Notes: a model not told the origin generated them from the letters alone. A stretch of 64,000 nt of DNA from Methylobacter marinus A45 (GCF_000383855.1 NZ_KB912877.1:1937285-2001284), one strand, 5' to 3'. Positions 17,641 through 26,833 are shown, numbered from the stretch's first letter. Numbers and translations are program-made.

Positions 17641-18066
17641 ATGAAAAAATTAACAACCGTCGGTATCGTTTTCATGGCCAGCACGCTGATCACTGCTTGC
17701 GCCAATCAGGGGGGCTTTGGAAATACTTTAGGATTTGGCTGGACCCCGACCGTGGATCCATACAATGATCCTTACGCTTATCGAATCAACCAGGACATGG
17801 CGGAGTGTCAGCAAATCGCCGAGCAAAGCGCTGGCGGCACGCTGACAGAGACCGCTAAAGGCGCGGCGGTCGGCGGTCTGATCGGCGGCGCGGGCGGCGC
17901 GGCGATAGGCGCAGCCACTGGCGGCAATGCCGGAAAAGGCGCGGCGATAGGCGCATCGGCCCTAGGCGTTGCCGGGGGCGCGCTGCAAGGCTATCAGGCG
18001 AGAGATGCCTACAAGAGAGCCTATTCCAACTGTCTCAGAAACCGCGGACACCGCGTCATCAACTAA
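17641..18066 (+). CDS. Glycine-zipper lipoprotein
   Basis: A 141-residue lipoprotein. The signal peptide ends in the lipobox LITAC with the acylated cysteine at position 20. Residues about 75-120 are a glycine-zipper region (AAVGGLIGGAGGAAIGAA and a second run) resembling the SlyB/OmpA-associated Gly-zipper domains that insert in membranes. A C-terminal segment has two cysteines' worth of polar sequence (AYSNCLRNRGHRV). Likely outer membrane; exact function unknown. It is a single-gene unit 91 bp after ybbP. Confidence 0.85.
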   Translation: MKKLTTVGIVFMASTLITACANQGGFGNTLGFGWTPTVDPYNDPYAYRINQDMAECQQIAEQSAGGTLTETAKGAAVGGLIGGAGGAAIGAATGGNAGKGAAIGASALGVAGGALQGYQARDAYKRAYSNCLRNRGHRVIN

Positions 18067-18126
18067 TCTTTAACGATTCCAAGCATCGGATGCACAGGGA
18101 TGTGTATCTGCCACGATCCAGACTTC

Positions 18127-18849
18127 CTACTTTCCCGTCCTCAAAAACCGCAGCAGAAAAGCCGATAAGTACTGTTCGCTGACTTGCGTATACACGCCTG
18201 CGGATTCATAAACAATCAGATTATCCTTGACCAAAACAGCGGCCGTGCGGCTGAACGTCAGCGCGGCAACCTTAGCCTCGCTGTGCGTATAAGCCCGGTA
18301 ATCGGTCTGCCTGACCAGGTAAAAACCGGATGCTGCCGCGGCAGCGGCAAACTTCGCTACGGCATGGAGCGGCATCAACAGATACAGCAGTCCCTCCGGC
18401 GCGATTAAACGATCGGCAATCCCGATCAAATCGGCATAGCTAAGCCGGTCAGTGTGCCTGGCGATATGCCTGAGCGGATCGCCAGACTTGAAATGATTGT
18501 CAAAAAACGGCGGATTGCTGATGATCAGATCGTATGATTGCCCGGCTGCCTTAAGGGCGAAATTCTGAATATCCTGATGAACGGACGTGAGGCGATCTGC
18601 CCATGGACTCGCTCCGAAATTGATGCGGCATTCCTGATAGGCTTCGTCAGTCAGTTCCACAGCCGTCACGTGCGCGGCGCCCAGTTGCGCGGCCATCAAT
18701 GACAACACCCCCGTACCCGCGCCGACATCCAACACCCGATCACCGCCGTTAACAGGCGCCATGGCGCCGAACAGAATACTGTCGGTGCATACTTTCATGG
18801 CCGATTGCTTCTGCCGAACCGAGAACTGTTGAAAATTGAAAGTCGTCAT
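18127..18849 (-). CDS. trmN6: tRNA1(Val) (adenine37-N6)-methyltransferase TrmN6 (YfiC)
   Basis: SAM-dependent methyltransferase of the YfiC type that makes m6A37 in tRNA1(Val). The 240-residue protein has the N-terminal family pattern FQQFSVRQKQSAMKVCTDS, the SAM-binding loop VLDVGAGTGVLSLMAAQ, the acidic strand TAVELTDEAYQEC and the catalytic NPPFF motif within LIISNPPFFDNH. Monocistronic on the minus strand, convergent with the glycine-zipper gene. Confidence 0.9.
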   Translation of the reverse strand: MTTFNFQQFSVRQKQSAMKVCTDSILFGAMAPVNGGDRVLDVGAGTGVLSLMAAQLGAAHVTAVELTDEAYQECRINFGASPWADRLTSVHQDIQNFALKAAGQSYDLIISNPPFFDNHFKSGDPLRHIARHTDRLSYADLIGIADRLIAPEGLLYLLMPLHAVAKFAAAAAASGFYLVRQTDYRAYTHSEAKVAALTFSRTAAVLVKDNLIVYESAGVYTQVSEQYLSAFLLRFLRTGK

Positions 18850-18859
18850 GCTTAATCAT

Positions 18860-19102
18860 TCATCGCTGTCTTAAATAACTGGTATTAAGCAATATCATAT
18901 AAAACCACAGCCGGTTGCCTGGGAATGTAAGCCTTCCGAATAAGATTTGGGCATGATTGACGCGAGCCTCACCTTGCCGACATTCGCGCTCAACCATACC
19001 AGGACTGTCCAGAGCCCTCCAGCGTTCGGTTTTCAGCAACGTGCATAATCCATCGGCAATCCAATACCGGCGAATCTCCAGGCAACCATGATCTTTATCC
19101 AT
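18860..19102 (-). pseudogene. Remnant of an ISAs1-type transposase
   Basis: About 80 codons resembling the segment of ISAs1-family transposases that follows the third catalytic region: DKDHGCLEIRRYWIADGL against the usual KxHGRIExRRxWVTD, then ERWRALDSPGMVERECR against WPGLxSVGMVExER. The reading frame continues upstream without a start to about 19150 (GFRGIRHNYHEEM). No terminal repeats, DDE core or start are present. It is a decayed fragment lying between trmN6 and the autotransporter remnant. Confidence 0.65.
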
Positions 19103-19422
19103 TTCTTCATGATAATTGTGCCTAATGCCTCTAAAACCGGCATGATCGGTTAAATGCCGGGCATCTTGAGGTTGCCTGTTACTGTCGTCTTTACCCAGAA
19201 AGCACCCTTTATCCGATATTCAAACGTGTATTCTAAAAAGAATTTAGGTGTCTCTATAAGATTTAGTTTTACTCTGACACCAGTTATTTGTGTGCGCTTA
19301 AACAGCAACGACGGATTTAGACGCGCCCGTGGTCTTTATACACCGTTTCCCGGAGCGGAGTCGGCCAATGTGTAATTGTCTGCATCTGTGCCACCCAGAC
19401 CAAGTATTCGGCGGGCGCGGTT

Positions 19423-20512
19423 TTACCACGCCATCTTCAATGTAGCAGAGATATCATGACGATTATCGGTGCCAGCGAATTCACCCTGATAGCCCAGGTT
19501 CAGATAGGCCGTCTCAGTGAGCTGCACATTGAGGCCAAGCCCCAATTTGGCACGGTCGCGATCGAGTTTGGGACCATCTACACCGAAGGCAACTTTGGAG
19601 GCGGTGGCAAAGCCAGCACGGATACCAGCTTCGGTTTCCATGAACTCATGTACCCAGGCCAGTTCGGCGGAAGGTTGAATGCGATAGCCGTTACCAGTAG
19701 TCCAGCTGTGGGCGATACGGGCACCGGTAGTTGAGCGCAGCGAGTCCTGCTGGTCACGACTGACACTCAGATCGGCCGCACCGGCTCCTTCCTCGGTAAA
19801 GCCTTCACGGTGAATGTGCGCATATTCGAGTCCGGCAAGGGGGGGTGATGCGGGTGGCGGTGTCGATGATGAATTCGCGCCCACCTTCGACGGCGATGTT
19901 GCTTGTCCAGGCATCATAGTCAGCCCTGGCGGTGCTGGTCGAGAGGCCGACCGTGACACGGCGGTTGGCATTGATGTCATGGTAGCCAAGACCGGCGGCG
20001 CCGCTGACATAGTAGTCATGACTGAGTAGCCGCCTGCCGTAAATCGCTCCCTGGTAAGTATCGACATCAAGGTCGCCTTCGGCTACATCCGCATCGGTAC
20101 GGGTGTAGCCGAAGGCGCCGCCGAGAGTGAGCTTTTCGTCAAGATCGAAGTCGATACCGGCAGAGCCATGCCGCCTGCCTTGTAATGAGCGCCGCTCGCA
20201 TTGCGCGTGCCCTCAATATCCCCATAATTGCCAGCACCACGCAGCCACCATCCGCGTTGGGAAGGCAGATTGCCGTCAAGGAGCGAGACGCCCGCATCGG
20301 TCATGGTGTCGGCTTCATTATAGGCAAGCATAAGCTTGCCATCGTGGGCTAGGAACTGGTTATTGCCCTGGATGCGGTCGAACAATAATCCATTGAACTG
20401 GTTGATCGAATGCAGGGCAATGATATTGCTGTAGGTATGCTGAACGCCACTGAGCGAATCATAGGCCTGATTGGCGCCATCGACAGTCAGAATATTGAGG
20501 TTATTAAAGAGC
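19423..20512 (-). pseudogene. Frameshifted autotransporter beta-barrel remnant
   Basis: Three reading frames together encode the C-terminal part of a type V autotransporter. The first frame (down to about 20170) has GLLFDRIQGNNQFLAHDGKL and QRGWWLRGAGNYGDI. The frame then shifts to FDEKLTLGGAFGYTRTDA and HDYYVSGAAGLGYHDINA. A second shift occurs at a seven-G run (19839-19845), leading to PLAGLEYAHIHREGF and the terminal DISATLKMAW, which ends in the aromatic residue expected for barrel assembly. The passenger and signal peptide are absent. Upstream the frame enters the REP element at 20513, which marks the truncation point. On the minus strand at 19336-19400 a short GGTDADNYTLADS fragment resembles MBG/YDG adhesin repeats. 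Confidence 0.75.
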
Positions 20513-20633
20513 AGCGTAGGGTGGTTTCGCGCAGCAAACCGCCATTTCAAACAGGCCAGTAATATTGCGGCACATGATGGTTTCAAGGCTCCGCTTGTCG
20601 GTGGATTGCCAAGGCGAATCCACCCTACGATTC
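20513..20633. repeat. REP pair (BIME-like), copy 1, flanking the RAYT gene
   Basis: 121 bp, with about 94% identity by eye to 21212-21331 and one single-base gap. It starts GTAGGGTGG with a hairpin GGTTT-CGCGCAGC-AAACC, and ends with a hairpin GTGGATT ... AATCCAC followed by CTAC. The two REP units thus face each other with GTAG outermost, the layout recognised by RAYT transposases. Confidence 0.85.
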
Positions 20634-20650
20634 ATCTCTCTTACGCCCTA

Positions 20651-21178
20651 TCATTCCGCCGCTGTCGGCAAATCATCAGGGATGCCGCACCAATCTATAA
20701 ATAATAGCCCATCCGCAACATAACGGTGGAACGTCGAATACGGCCAATCGACAACCTGTTTCACATAACCGTGTTTCAACGGATTGACATGGATGTAATC
20801 GATATGCTGGGCATAATCCCGTTCGTCACGGATCATATGCTCCCAATAGCGTCTCTGCCAAATGCCCCGCTCGCCGCGTCGTTTCCGGACTGCCGATAAG
20901 CGTTCGGTCGCTGGCAGACCTTTGGAAAACAGCAGTTTTATCAAGCGCCAACGAAGCGGGTAATCATCGGTATCAGGCGGCAGCGTCAAGACGCAGTGCA
21001 TGTGATCCGGCAAAACCACCCAGGCATCAATATGAAAGGGATGCAACCGGCGCACCGTGCGGACGGAATCGCGTAACAGATCGATATGGTCGGTCAACAG
21101 GGTCCGTTTGCGTTCCAGCAAATTGACCGTAAAGAAATAACAACCGCCCGGCACAAAAACCCGCCGATAATTCGGCAT
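20651..21178 (-). CDS. REP-associated tyrosine transposase (RAYT, Y1/IS200-like)
   Basis: A 175-residue single-domain HUH transposase of the RAYT group, which mobilises or maintains REP sequences. The start MPNYRRVFVPGGCYFFTVNL and the metal-binding HUH motif in LPDHMHCVLTLP are diagnostic. ERGIWQRRYWEHMIRDE and HIDYIHVNPLKHGYV follow, with the catalytic tyrosine expected in YAQHIDYIHVNP. A good ribosome site (GGGAGG) precedes the ATG at 21178. It is flanked on both sides by near-identical REP pairs. It appears intact. Confidence 0.95.
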   Translation of the reverse strand: MPNYRRVFVPGGCYFFTVNLLERKRTLLTDHIDLLRDSVRTVRRLHPFHIDAWVVLPDHMHCVLTLPPDTDDYPLRWRLIKLLFSKGLPATERLSAVRKRRGERGIWQRRYWEHMIRDERDYAQHIDYIHVNPLKHGYVKQVVDWPYSTFHRYVADGLLFIDWCGIPDDLPTAAE

Positions 21179-21211
21179 AAAACCTCCCTGTCATCAAATC
21201 AATATGGAAAA

Positions 21212-21331
21212 GCGTAGGGCGGTTTCGCGCAGCAAACCGCCATTTCAAACAGGCCAGTAATATCGCGGAACATGACGGTTTCAAGGCTCCGCTTGTTGGT
21301 GGATTGCCAAGGCAAATCCACCCTACGATTC
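21212..21331. repeat. REP pair (BIME-like), copy 2, flanking the RAYT gene
   Basis: 120 bp in the same orientation as 20513-20633. Hairpin GCGGTTT-CGCGCAGC-AAACCGC after GTAGG, and a closing hairpin GGTGGATT ... AATCCACC then CTAC. It lies 33 bp upstream of the transposase start and only 5 bp from the end of the large membrane-protein gene, so it may act in that gene's mRNA 3' end. Confidence 0.85.
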
Positions 21332-21335
21332 TAGA

Positions 21336-24300
21336 TTATTTTTCCGGCTCAACCGCTGCCTCTTTAGGCTTGGCCGGTTTTTTCTTCCAGAAACCGCCCT
21401 GCGAGTAACACCCCCAGCCCCATTTGAGCCAGTTCAGCAGCGATGCGGCCAGCCATAACGACCAGGCCAGCATCAGCAAGCGGTACACGATTAGCGGCAC
21501 CGATATCAGCATCGCGGTCGGCAACGTCGATGCGCTTCTATCCTGATACCAGTTCAGATTGAAAGCCGAGGATTGATTGCCGGTGATCTGCATATCGGGC
21601 GATCCCAGCAGGCCCTGTTCGACGGCCGCGAACAGCAGGCCCAGCGACACCAGCGTCAACAGGCCGATAGCAACCTGCAGCAGATTGAAATAATCGGCCT
21701 GGGCGATCGGCTTGCTGGAGCGCCAGCCCAGGAGCATCAGCCAGGCGACCACGATCACGGCCGATGAAACCGGTATCTGGCTGAGCCCGACCAATAATAA
21801 AAACCAGTGCCCGCTTTTTAACGGCGTCAGGCGGATTTTGCCCAGGCCCAGCGATAAGATCACGATCACGATCAGTACGCCCCAGAACAAGACGGCCGGG
21901 CCGAATTTGGGGCCCAGGGTAAACAAGACCCAGCGATCCTGACCCAGGCCCATATTCAGGCTGGCATTGACGCTGTCCTGGCCCAGATCCACGGATGGCG
22001 TGCTGATGATCGGCGCTATTTCCAGCGCCTGCTGCCAGCTCAGTGCAATATCCTGCCTGCCGGGATGAATCGGCACGGTCAGCGTACGGCCTTTTAGCCG
22101 CAAGGGCTGAATCGCGCCATCGATGCTAACCGATTGCAGCACGGCATGTTCGGGCAACGTCAGGGTATGCTGAGTGCCCTGGGAACTGCGCAGGCTGATT
22201 TTCAGCTCGGCCTCCTGTATGCGCTTGCTGGGCCTGATGCTGAGGCGGCTGTTATCGATCGTCAGCGTTTGGCCTGCCACCGGCTGCGGCCGCGTGATTT
22301 CCAGCGTCACTTTTTCACCGGGCCACGGACGCCATGTCGGCAGCCAGTGTCCATCATGGTTTTGATGGATCGTGGCAAGGCCCGAGGTTTCGATATGCCA
22401 GATGGGGCTGACATCGGCTGTCCAGATTTCCCGCCAGCGATCCGTCGGCGTCGCCGTCAGTTCGATCCGCTCGGATTTTTTCAGTACCGATTGCCATTCC
22501 ATGAAGGTCTGCTGCGGCGGCATATTGACCTCGACTTTACCGTCCTTGACGCGCACGCCCGCCGTCGTGACCGATTCGCCCGGCAGCAGCGGCACGGCGA
22601 TGACTACGGCCGAATCGGCTGGCGAAATCCTGTTGATCTGCGTGATAACGCGCCAGTCCAGGCCCAGCTGCAAGGTGCGCTTGACGCTGACAAACGGCGG
22701 CAGAACGCCCGGTTCCAGCGTTGTCCTGGCAGTATCCTGGGTCTGGCTGACGCGGCTGAATTGCAGCTGGTCATCGACGCGTCCGTCTTCCTGCGTGCCG
22801 CTGACCTGCCAGCCGCTCGCTTCGATGGTGACATGACGCGGCTTCAGCGGCAGCGGCAGCGTGAACCGGTTCAACAAGGGCGCGGCGCTCAGCACCACCT
22901 GATGGTCGCCTTCGCTCAGGTTGATCCATAAACCGTTGCCGCTGCGGTAAAGGCCCTGGGCGGCTTCGCCGTCAACCGAGACCTGACCCGGAAACCATTG
23001 CTCGTATTCGGCGGGCAAAGGCACGGCCACGGACTGCCGGGCATGAATCCGCAAAGTCAGCGTCAAGGCCTGGTCTGCGACGGCTATATGCATTTGCGGA
23101 ATCTGCGCGCAGCCCGGCAGACAGTCGGGCGCTGCCAGCAGCCTGTCGCGCAGCTCGTCGAGCATGGCCTGATCGGGCATATCGGCATAGGCCGGTTGCG
23201 GCGGCATCGATATTGCCGGCAGCAGTAAAATCCACAGCAGCAACGGCGTCGCGGTTTTCAGCTTGAATCGGGATTTTTCGACCAGGCCGAACATCAACAG
23301 GGCCAGCACGGTAATCAAGGCCACGCGCAGGAAATTGAGCAGCATGGTCATGACCGGCGACAGATACCACAAACTCAGCTCCTGGCTGCTGTCCACGGTA
23401 CCGTTCCATGACAGATGGACCTTGGTCCATTGCCATTGCGGCAGGCCCGGGCCGGTCTGCACTTTGGCGTTGGGGTCGATGCGCTCGAAGCTGACCGCCT
23501 GGTCTTTGTCAAAGGCGGCGCCTGCCCTGACCTGATCCGGCATCGATTTCCTCATCATTTGTTCCTGCATAATCATCGCCTCAGGCTGCGGAGCCATCGC
23601 GGCCGTGGCTGGATATTCCGGCGGCATGAGCGTTTGCCAGGGCTTTTCCAGCTGCGGATAAAGCCCCATGCGTATCTGATCGACCATGAACGGAATCGCG
23701 ATCACGATCAGCACCAGCCAGAAAGCGTTGCGGTACCAGGTCATGAATTTAAGGAATTTGCCTTGCGGCAGGACTTTAATCAGCGCCGTCGCGGCCAGGA
23801 TATTGAGCCAGACAAAATGAGGCGCGCCGGGCTCGTGCCAGATGATCGCCAGCGTCAGCAAGGCGAACGCCCCCCAGGCCGGATGCCACAGGCGCCCGAT
23901 CGCCAGCGCCGCGATCAATACCAGAAACAAATCCAGCAGTGTCCAGCGGGCAATCCAGCTGTCCGGCACATTGTCGACGCCGCCCGCCGCCAGCAGGCGC
24001 CAGCCCGGCGGCAGGTTCAGTTCGGCGCTGACGTTATGAAAATCCTGCTCCCAACCGACCGCGCTGAGGGTACCGATGCCGCCCACTATGCGACTGTCGG
24101 CGTCCAGGGTGATGCGGCCCTGCCTGACTTCCACGCCCTGCCTGTCGGCATCGCGGGTGATGAGCTGGCTCTGGCCGTCCAGCATGACCTGGCCCAACTG
24201 TGTCCGGGGCTGGGCATTAAGCCGCCAGCCGCGGGTCATGCGGCCGCTGATCAGGTCATTGATGGTATAGCCGGCGCCGTCAAAATCCAGCCACAGTTTG

Positions 24301-25355
24301 CGCGTCAGGTTGAGCCGGTTAGGTTCGGGTTCCGGATCGCCGCGGCGTATCAGCTTGAATTTCATGGCCTGCCCCTGATTGATGCGATAGGCGGGCAGAT
24401 TTTTCCAATCCTCGGGCAGGTTGGTCTGGCTCGGGTCGACCGCGTTTAAGCTTTCAACCTCGACCACGCGCAGGTCGGGCAGCGCATTGAAAGCCCAGAT
24501 TTCCTCGTTTGGCCAGTCTTTGCTTGCCGCAAGCGGTATCGCGGTCAGTTCGCCCGTGCTTCTGGCCTGCAGTTCGATTTGCCAGCGCCCGGGCCGCACC
24601 TGGACCAGCAACTGCCCGTCAGGCTCCAGGCGGGCCGGCAATGGACTTTGTAACTGCAGCGGAATAAAACCTTCCAGCAACGGCAGTGCGAGTTTGATTT
24701 CGCGTTGCGTGCCGGAGACTTCCAGGTCCATGCGCGTCAAAACCCGTAACGGCACGTCATCGATGATTTTACGGAACACCTGGATATCGAGGCTGTTCCG
24801 CTGGTCTTCGGACTTTCGCCGGCCGCTGTCGCTGTCTTTCAGCCACAGTTGCCCGTTCTTGATGGAGGGAGTTTGTACAGGCTTGCCGTTGACATGCAGA
24901 CTGATCAGACCGGTGTCTCCGGGGATGGTCAGGATGTCCGGCAGCGACTCCCATAGAAATTGACCTTTGATCTCGTACACCCCGGCCTCCAGCTGGACAG
25001 CCGGCCTGCCGTTTTTATCCGTGACCAGCGCCGGTTGGTTATTGGCTGTGACATTGAGCGGCCAGTAGCGATGATCGCCCGGCAAGCTGACCCAGCTTTC
25101 CTGATAGACTTTCCAGCTAATGGCGAAGGTGCCTTTTTCAGGCGTGATGTCGAGGCTTAACCGGGTCGGCCAGCTGCAGCGCTTTTGCTCGTAGCTGTTA
25201 TAGATAAAGGGACAGACGCGGTCCTGGTCATGCTGCAGCACCCAGTCGATCCAGGGTTTGAGCGGCGCCGGCACCTGTTCCGGCGCCAGCGGCTCGGCCG
25301 GAGCGAGCGGGGGAAAAAACAACATTACTGCTAACAGCCAGACGATGCGACTCAT
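21336..25355 (-). CDS. Very large uncharacterised membrane protein (1339 residues), two-lobe architecture
   Basis: I do not recognise a named family. From the ATG at 25355 (GGAG upstream; a GTG at 25400 is an alternative) the protein opens with a signal peptide (VWLLAVMLFFPPLAPAE). A roughly 450-residue beta-rich extracytoplasmic region follows, then membrane helices at about 470-560 and 665-720. Next comes an internal signal-like stretch ending PPQPAYAD and a second beta-rich region of about 450 residues. At least four C-terminal helices and a Lys/Pro/Glu tail end it. Both extracytoplasmic halves begin with an amphipathic helix and a cysteine pair (CPFIYNSYEQKRC; CLPGC), suggesting duplication. 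It is a single gene with its own promoter region, between mpl and the RAYT island. Confidence 0.85.
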   Translation of the reverse strand: MSRIVWLLAVMLFFPPLAPAEPLAPEQVPAPLKPWIDWVLQHDQDRVCPFIYNSYEQKRCSWPTRLSLDITPEKGTFAISWKVYQESWVSLPGDHRYWPLNVTANNQPALVTDKNGRPAVQLEAGVYEIKGQFLWESLPDILTIPGDTGLISLHVNGKPVQTPSIKNGQLWLKDSDSGRRKSEDQRNSLDIQVFRKIIDDVPLRVLTRMDLEVSGTQREIKLALPLLEGFIPLQLQSPLPARLEPDGQLLVQVRPGRWQIELQARSTGELTAIPLAASKDWPNEEIWAFNALPDLRVVEVESLNAVDPSQTNLPEDWKNLPAYRINQGQAMKFKLIRRGDPEPEPNRLNLTRKLWLDFDGAGYTINDLISGRMTRGWRLNAQPRTQLGQVMLDGQSQLITRDADRQGVEVRQGRITLDADSRIVGGIGTLSAVGWEQDFHNVSAELNLPPGWRLLAAGGVDNVPDSWIARWTLLDLFLVLIAALAIGRLWHPAWGAFALLTLAIIWHEPGAPHFVWLNILAATALIKVLPQGKFLKFMTWYRNAFWLVLIVIAIPFMVDQIRMGLYPQLEKPWQTLMPPEYPATAAMAPQPEAMIMQEQMMRKSMPDQVRAGAAFDKDQAVSFERIDPNAKVQTGPGLPQWQWTKVHLSWNGTVDSSQELSLWYLSPVMTMLLNFLRVALITVLALLMFGLVEKSRFKLKTATPLLLWILLLPAISMPPQPAYADMPDQAMLDELRDRLLAAPDCLPGCAQIPQMHIAVADQALTLTLRIHARQSVAVPLPAEYEQWFPGQVSVDGEAAQGLYRSGNGLWINLSEGDHQVVLSAAPLLNRFTLPLPLKPRHVTIEASGWQVSGTQEDGRVDDQLQFSRVSQTQDTARTTLEPGVLPPFVSVKRTLQLGLDWRVITQINRISPADSAVVIAVPLLPGESVTTAGVRVKDGKVEVNMPPQQTFMEWQSVLKKSERIELTATPTDRWREIWTADVSPIWHIETSGLATIHQNHDGHWLPTWRPWPGEKVTLEITRPQPVAGQTLTIDNSRLSIRPSKRIQEAELKISLRSSQGTQHTLTLPEHAVLQSVSIDGAIQPLRLKGRTLTVPIHPGRQDIALSWQQALEIAPIISTPSVDLGQDSVNASLNMGLGQDRWVLFTLGPKFGPAVLFWGVLIVIVILSLGLGKIRLTPLKSGHWFLLLVGLSQIPVSSAVIVVAWLMLLGWRSSKPIAQADYFNLLQVAIGLLTLVSLGLLFAAVEQGLLGSPDMQITGNQSSAFNLNWYQDRSASTLPTAMLISVPLIVYRLLMLAWSLWLAASLLNWLKWGWGCYSQGGFWKKKPAKPKEAAVEPEK

Positions 25356-25396
25356 GATGCGCTCCAAGTATCCTTTATTATTATTCGCCATGAAGG

Positions 25397-25430
25397 ACAC
25401 GAACGCCCCCCGGAGACAGGGCGTTCGTGT
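25397..25430 (-). terminator. Terminator-like hairpin after mpl
   Basis: ACACGAACGCCC (25397-25408) pairs with GGGCGTTCGTGT (25419-25430): a 12-bp GC-rich stem, 21 bp beyond the mpl stop. On the minus strand the tail has few T, but position and stability suggest it separates mpl from the downstream large membrane-protein gene. Confidence 0.6.
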
Positions 25431-25450
25431 TCTTCGTGGTTATTCAGTCT

Positions 25451-26803
25451 TCAACTTAATTCATCCCGCAGGCGCTGATAGATACCGCCGAAACCGCCGT
25501 TGCTCATCAGCACGAAATGCCCCCCATAACGGGCTTCCCGTTTAAGTTTAGCGATGATTTCATCCAGCGACTGGCAGATTTCAATATTGCCGGCATATTT
25601 TTTCAGCGCGCTCAAATCCCAGCCCAGGCCCGGCGGCTGGTAGATCAGAGCCTGATCGGCGCCGCTCAGGGATTGCGCCAGGGTTTGTGTGTGCACGCCC
25701 ATGCGCATGGTATTGGACCTTGGCTCCACGATGGCGATGATGCGCTCGGCCCCGACCTGTTTGCGCAGGCCGTCCAGCGTCGTCGCGATCGCGGTAGGGT
25801 GGTGGGCAAAATCATCATAAATCGTGACGTCGTTGATGCGGGCGATGACTTCCATGCGCCGCTTGACGTTCTGGAACTTCGCCAGCGCCGCTATGGCATC
25901 GGCGGGCAGGATGCCGACATGCCGGGCCGCCGCGATCGCCGACAGGGCGTTGTAAACGTTATGCCGGCCGGTCAGGGTCCAGTCGACCGTACCCTGCACC
26001 CTGCCGTCCTGCCATACATTGAACCGGCTGCCGTCGGCTTGAAGCAATTCGGCGTTCCACGGCGCGTCGGCGTCGATCGAGGTGTGAGTGACCGGCGTCC
26101 AGCAGCCCATGGCCAGGACGTCCTGGAGATTGGCGTCGTTCTTGGGGCTGATGATCTGGCCTTCGCCGGGCACGGTACGCACTAGATGGTGGAACTGGCG
26201 CTTGATGGCATCGAGATCGGGGAAGATATCGGCATGATCGTATTCCAGATTATTCAGTATGGCCGTGCGCGGGCGGTAGTGGACGAATTTGGAACGCTTG
26301 TCGAAAAAGGCACTGTCGTATTCATCGGCCTCGATGACAAAAAACGAGGATTCGCCGAGCCTGGCCGAAATGCCGAAATTCAAGGGGATGCCGCCGATCA
26401 GAAAGCCGGGCTTGAAGCCCTGGTGCTCGAGTATCCAGCTCAGCATGCTGGTGGTCGTGGTCTTGCCGTGCGTGCCGGCCACGCCCAGTACCCACTTGTC
26501 CTGCAACACGTGCTCGGACAGCCATTGCGGCCCCGATACGTATTTCAGTCCCTTGTTCAGCACCGCTTCCACTTCCGGATTACCGCGCGACAGGGCATTG
26601 CCAATGATGACCAGATCGGGCTTGCCATCGAGATTTTCGGCGCGGTAGCCTTCCATCAGCTGGATGCCTTGTTGTTCGAGCTGGGTGCTCATGGGCGGGT
26701 ACACATTCTGGTCCGAACCGCTGACCTGATAGCCCAGCTGCCTTGCGATCAGCGCAAGCCCGCCCATGAATGTCCCGCAAATACCTAAAATGTGAATATG
26801 CAA
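25451..26803 (-). CDS. mpl: UDP-N-acetylmuramate:L-Ala-gamma-D-Glu-meso-DAP ligase Mpl
   Basis: Murein-recycling ligase that attaches recovered tripeptide to UDP-MurNAc. The 450 residues start MHIHILGICGTFMGGLALIA, the Mur-ligase Rossmann motif typical of Mpl. The ATP loop is GVAGTHGKTTTTSML, with FVIEADEYDSAFFDKRSKF and IYDDFAHHPTAI as later signatures. Length matches the family. It is 30 bp downstream of an ankyrin protein gene on the same strand and ends at a strong hairpin. Confidence 0.96.
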   Translation of the reverse strand: MHIHILGICGTFMGGLALIARQLGYQVSGSDQNVYPPMSTQLEQQGIQLMEGYRAENLDGKPDLVIIGNALSRGNPEVEAVLNKGLKYVSGPQWLSEHVLQDKWVLGVAGTHGKTTTTSMLSWILEHQGFKPGFLIGGIPLNFGISARLGESSFFVIEADEYDSAFFDKRSKFVHYRPRTAILNNLEYDHADIFPDLDAIKRQFHHLVRTVPGEGQIISPKNDANLQDVLAMGCWTPVTHTSIDADAPWNAELLQADGSRFNVWQDGRVQGTVDWTLTGRHNVYNALSAIAAARHVGILPADAIAALAKFQNVKRRMEVIARINDVTIYDDFAHHPTAIATTLDGLRKQVGAERIIAIVEPRSNTMRMGVHTQTLAQSLSGADQALIYQPPGLGWDLSALKKYAGNIEICQSLDEIIAKLKREARYGGHFVLMSNGGFGGIYQRLRDELS

Positions 26804-26833
26804 TGTCTTATCCTGATCGGTGTTGGTAACGAA

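Noticed and set aside
19154-19375. 73-codon plus-strand frame
   Set aside because: No homology pattern or ribosome site, and it lies in a decayed region with minus-strand remnants.
22134-24449. Long plus-strand open frames (265 and 344 codons) opposite the large membrane-protein gene
   Set aside because: They are antisense shadows of a GC-rich gene; products are Arg/Gln/His-rich with no domain, signal or ribosome site.
25517-26788. Two plus-strand frames (222 and 200 codons) opposite mpl
   Set aside because: The mpl frame carries all Mur-ligase motifs; the opposite frames have shadow-like composition.
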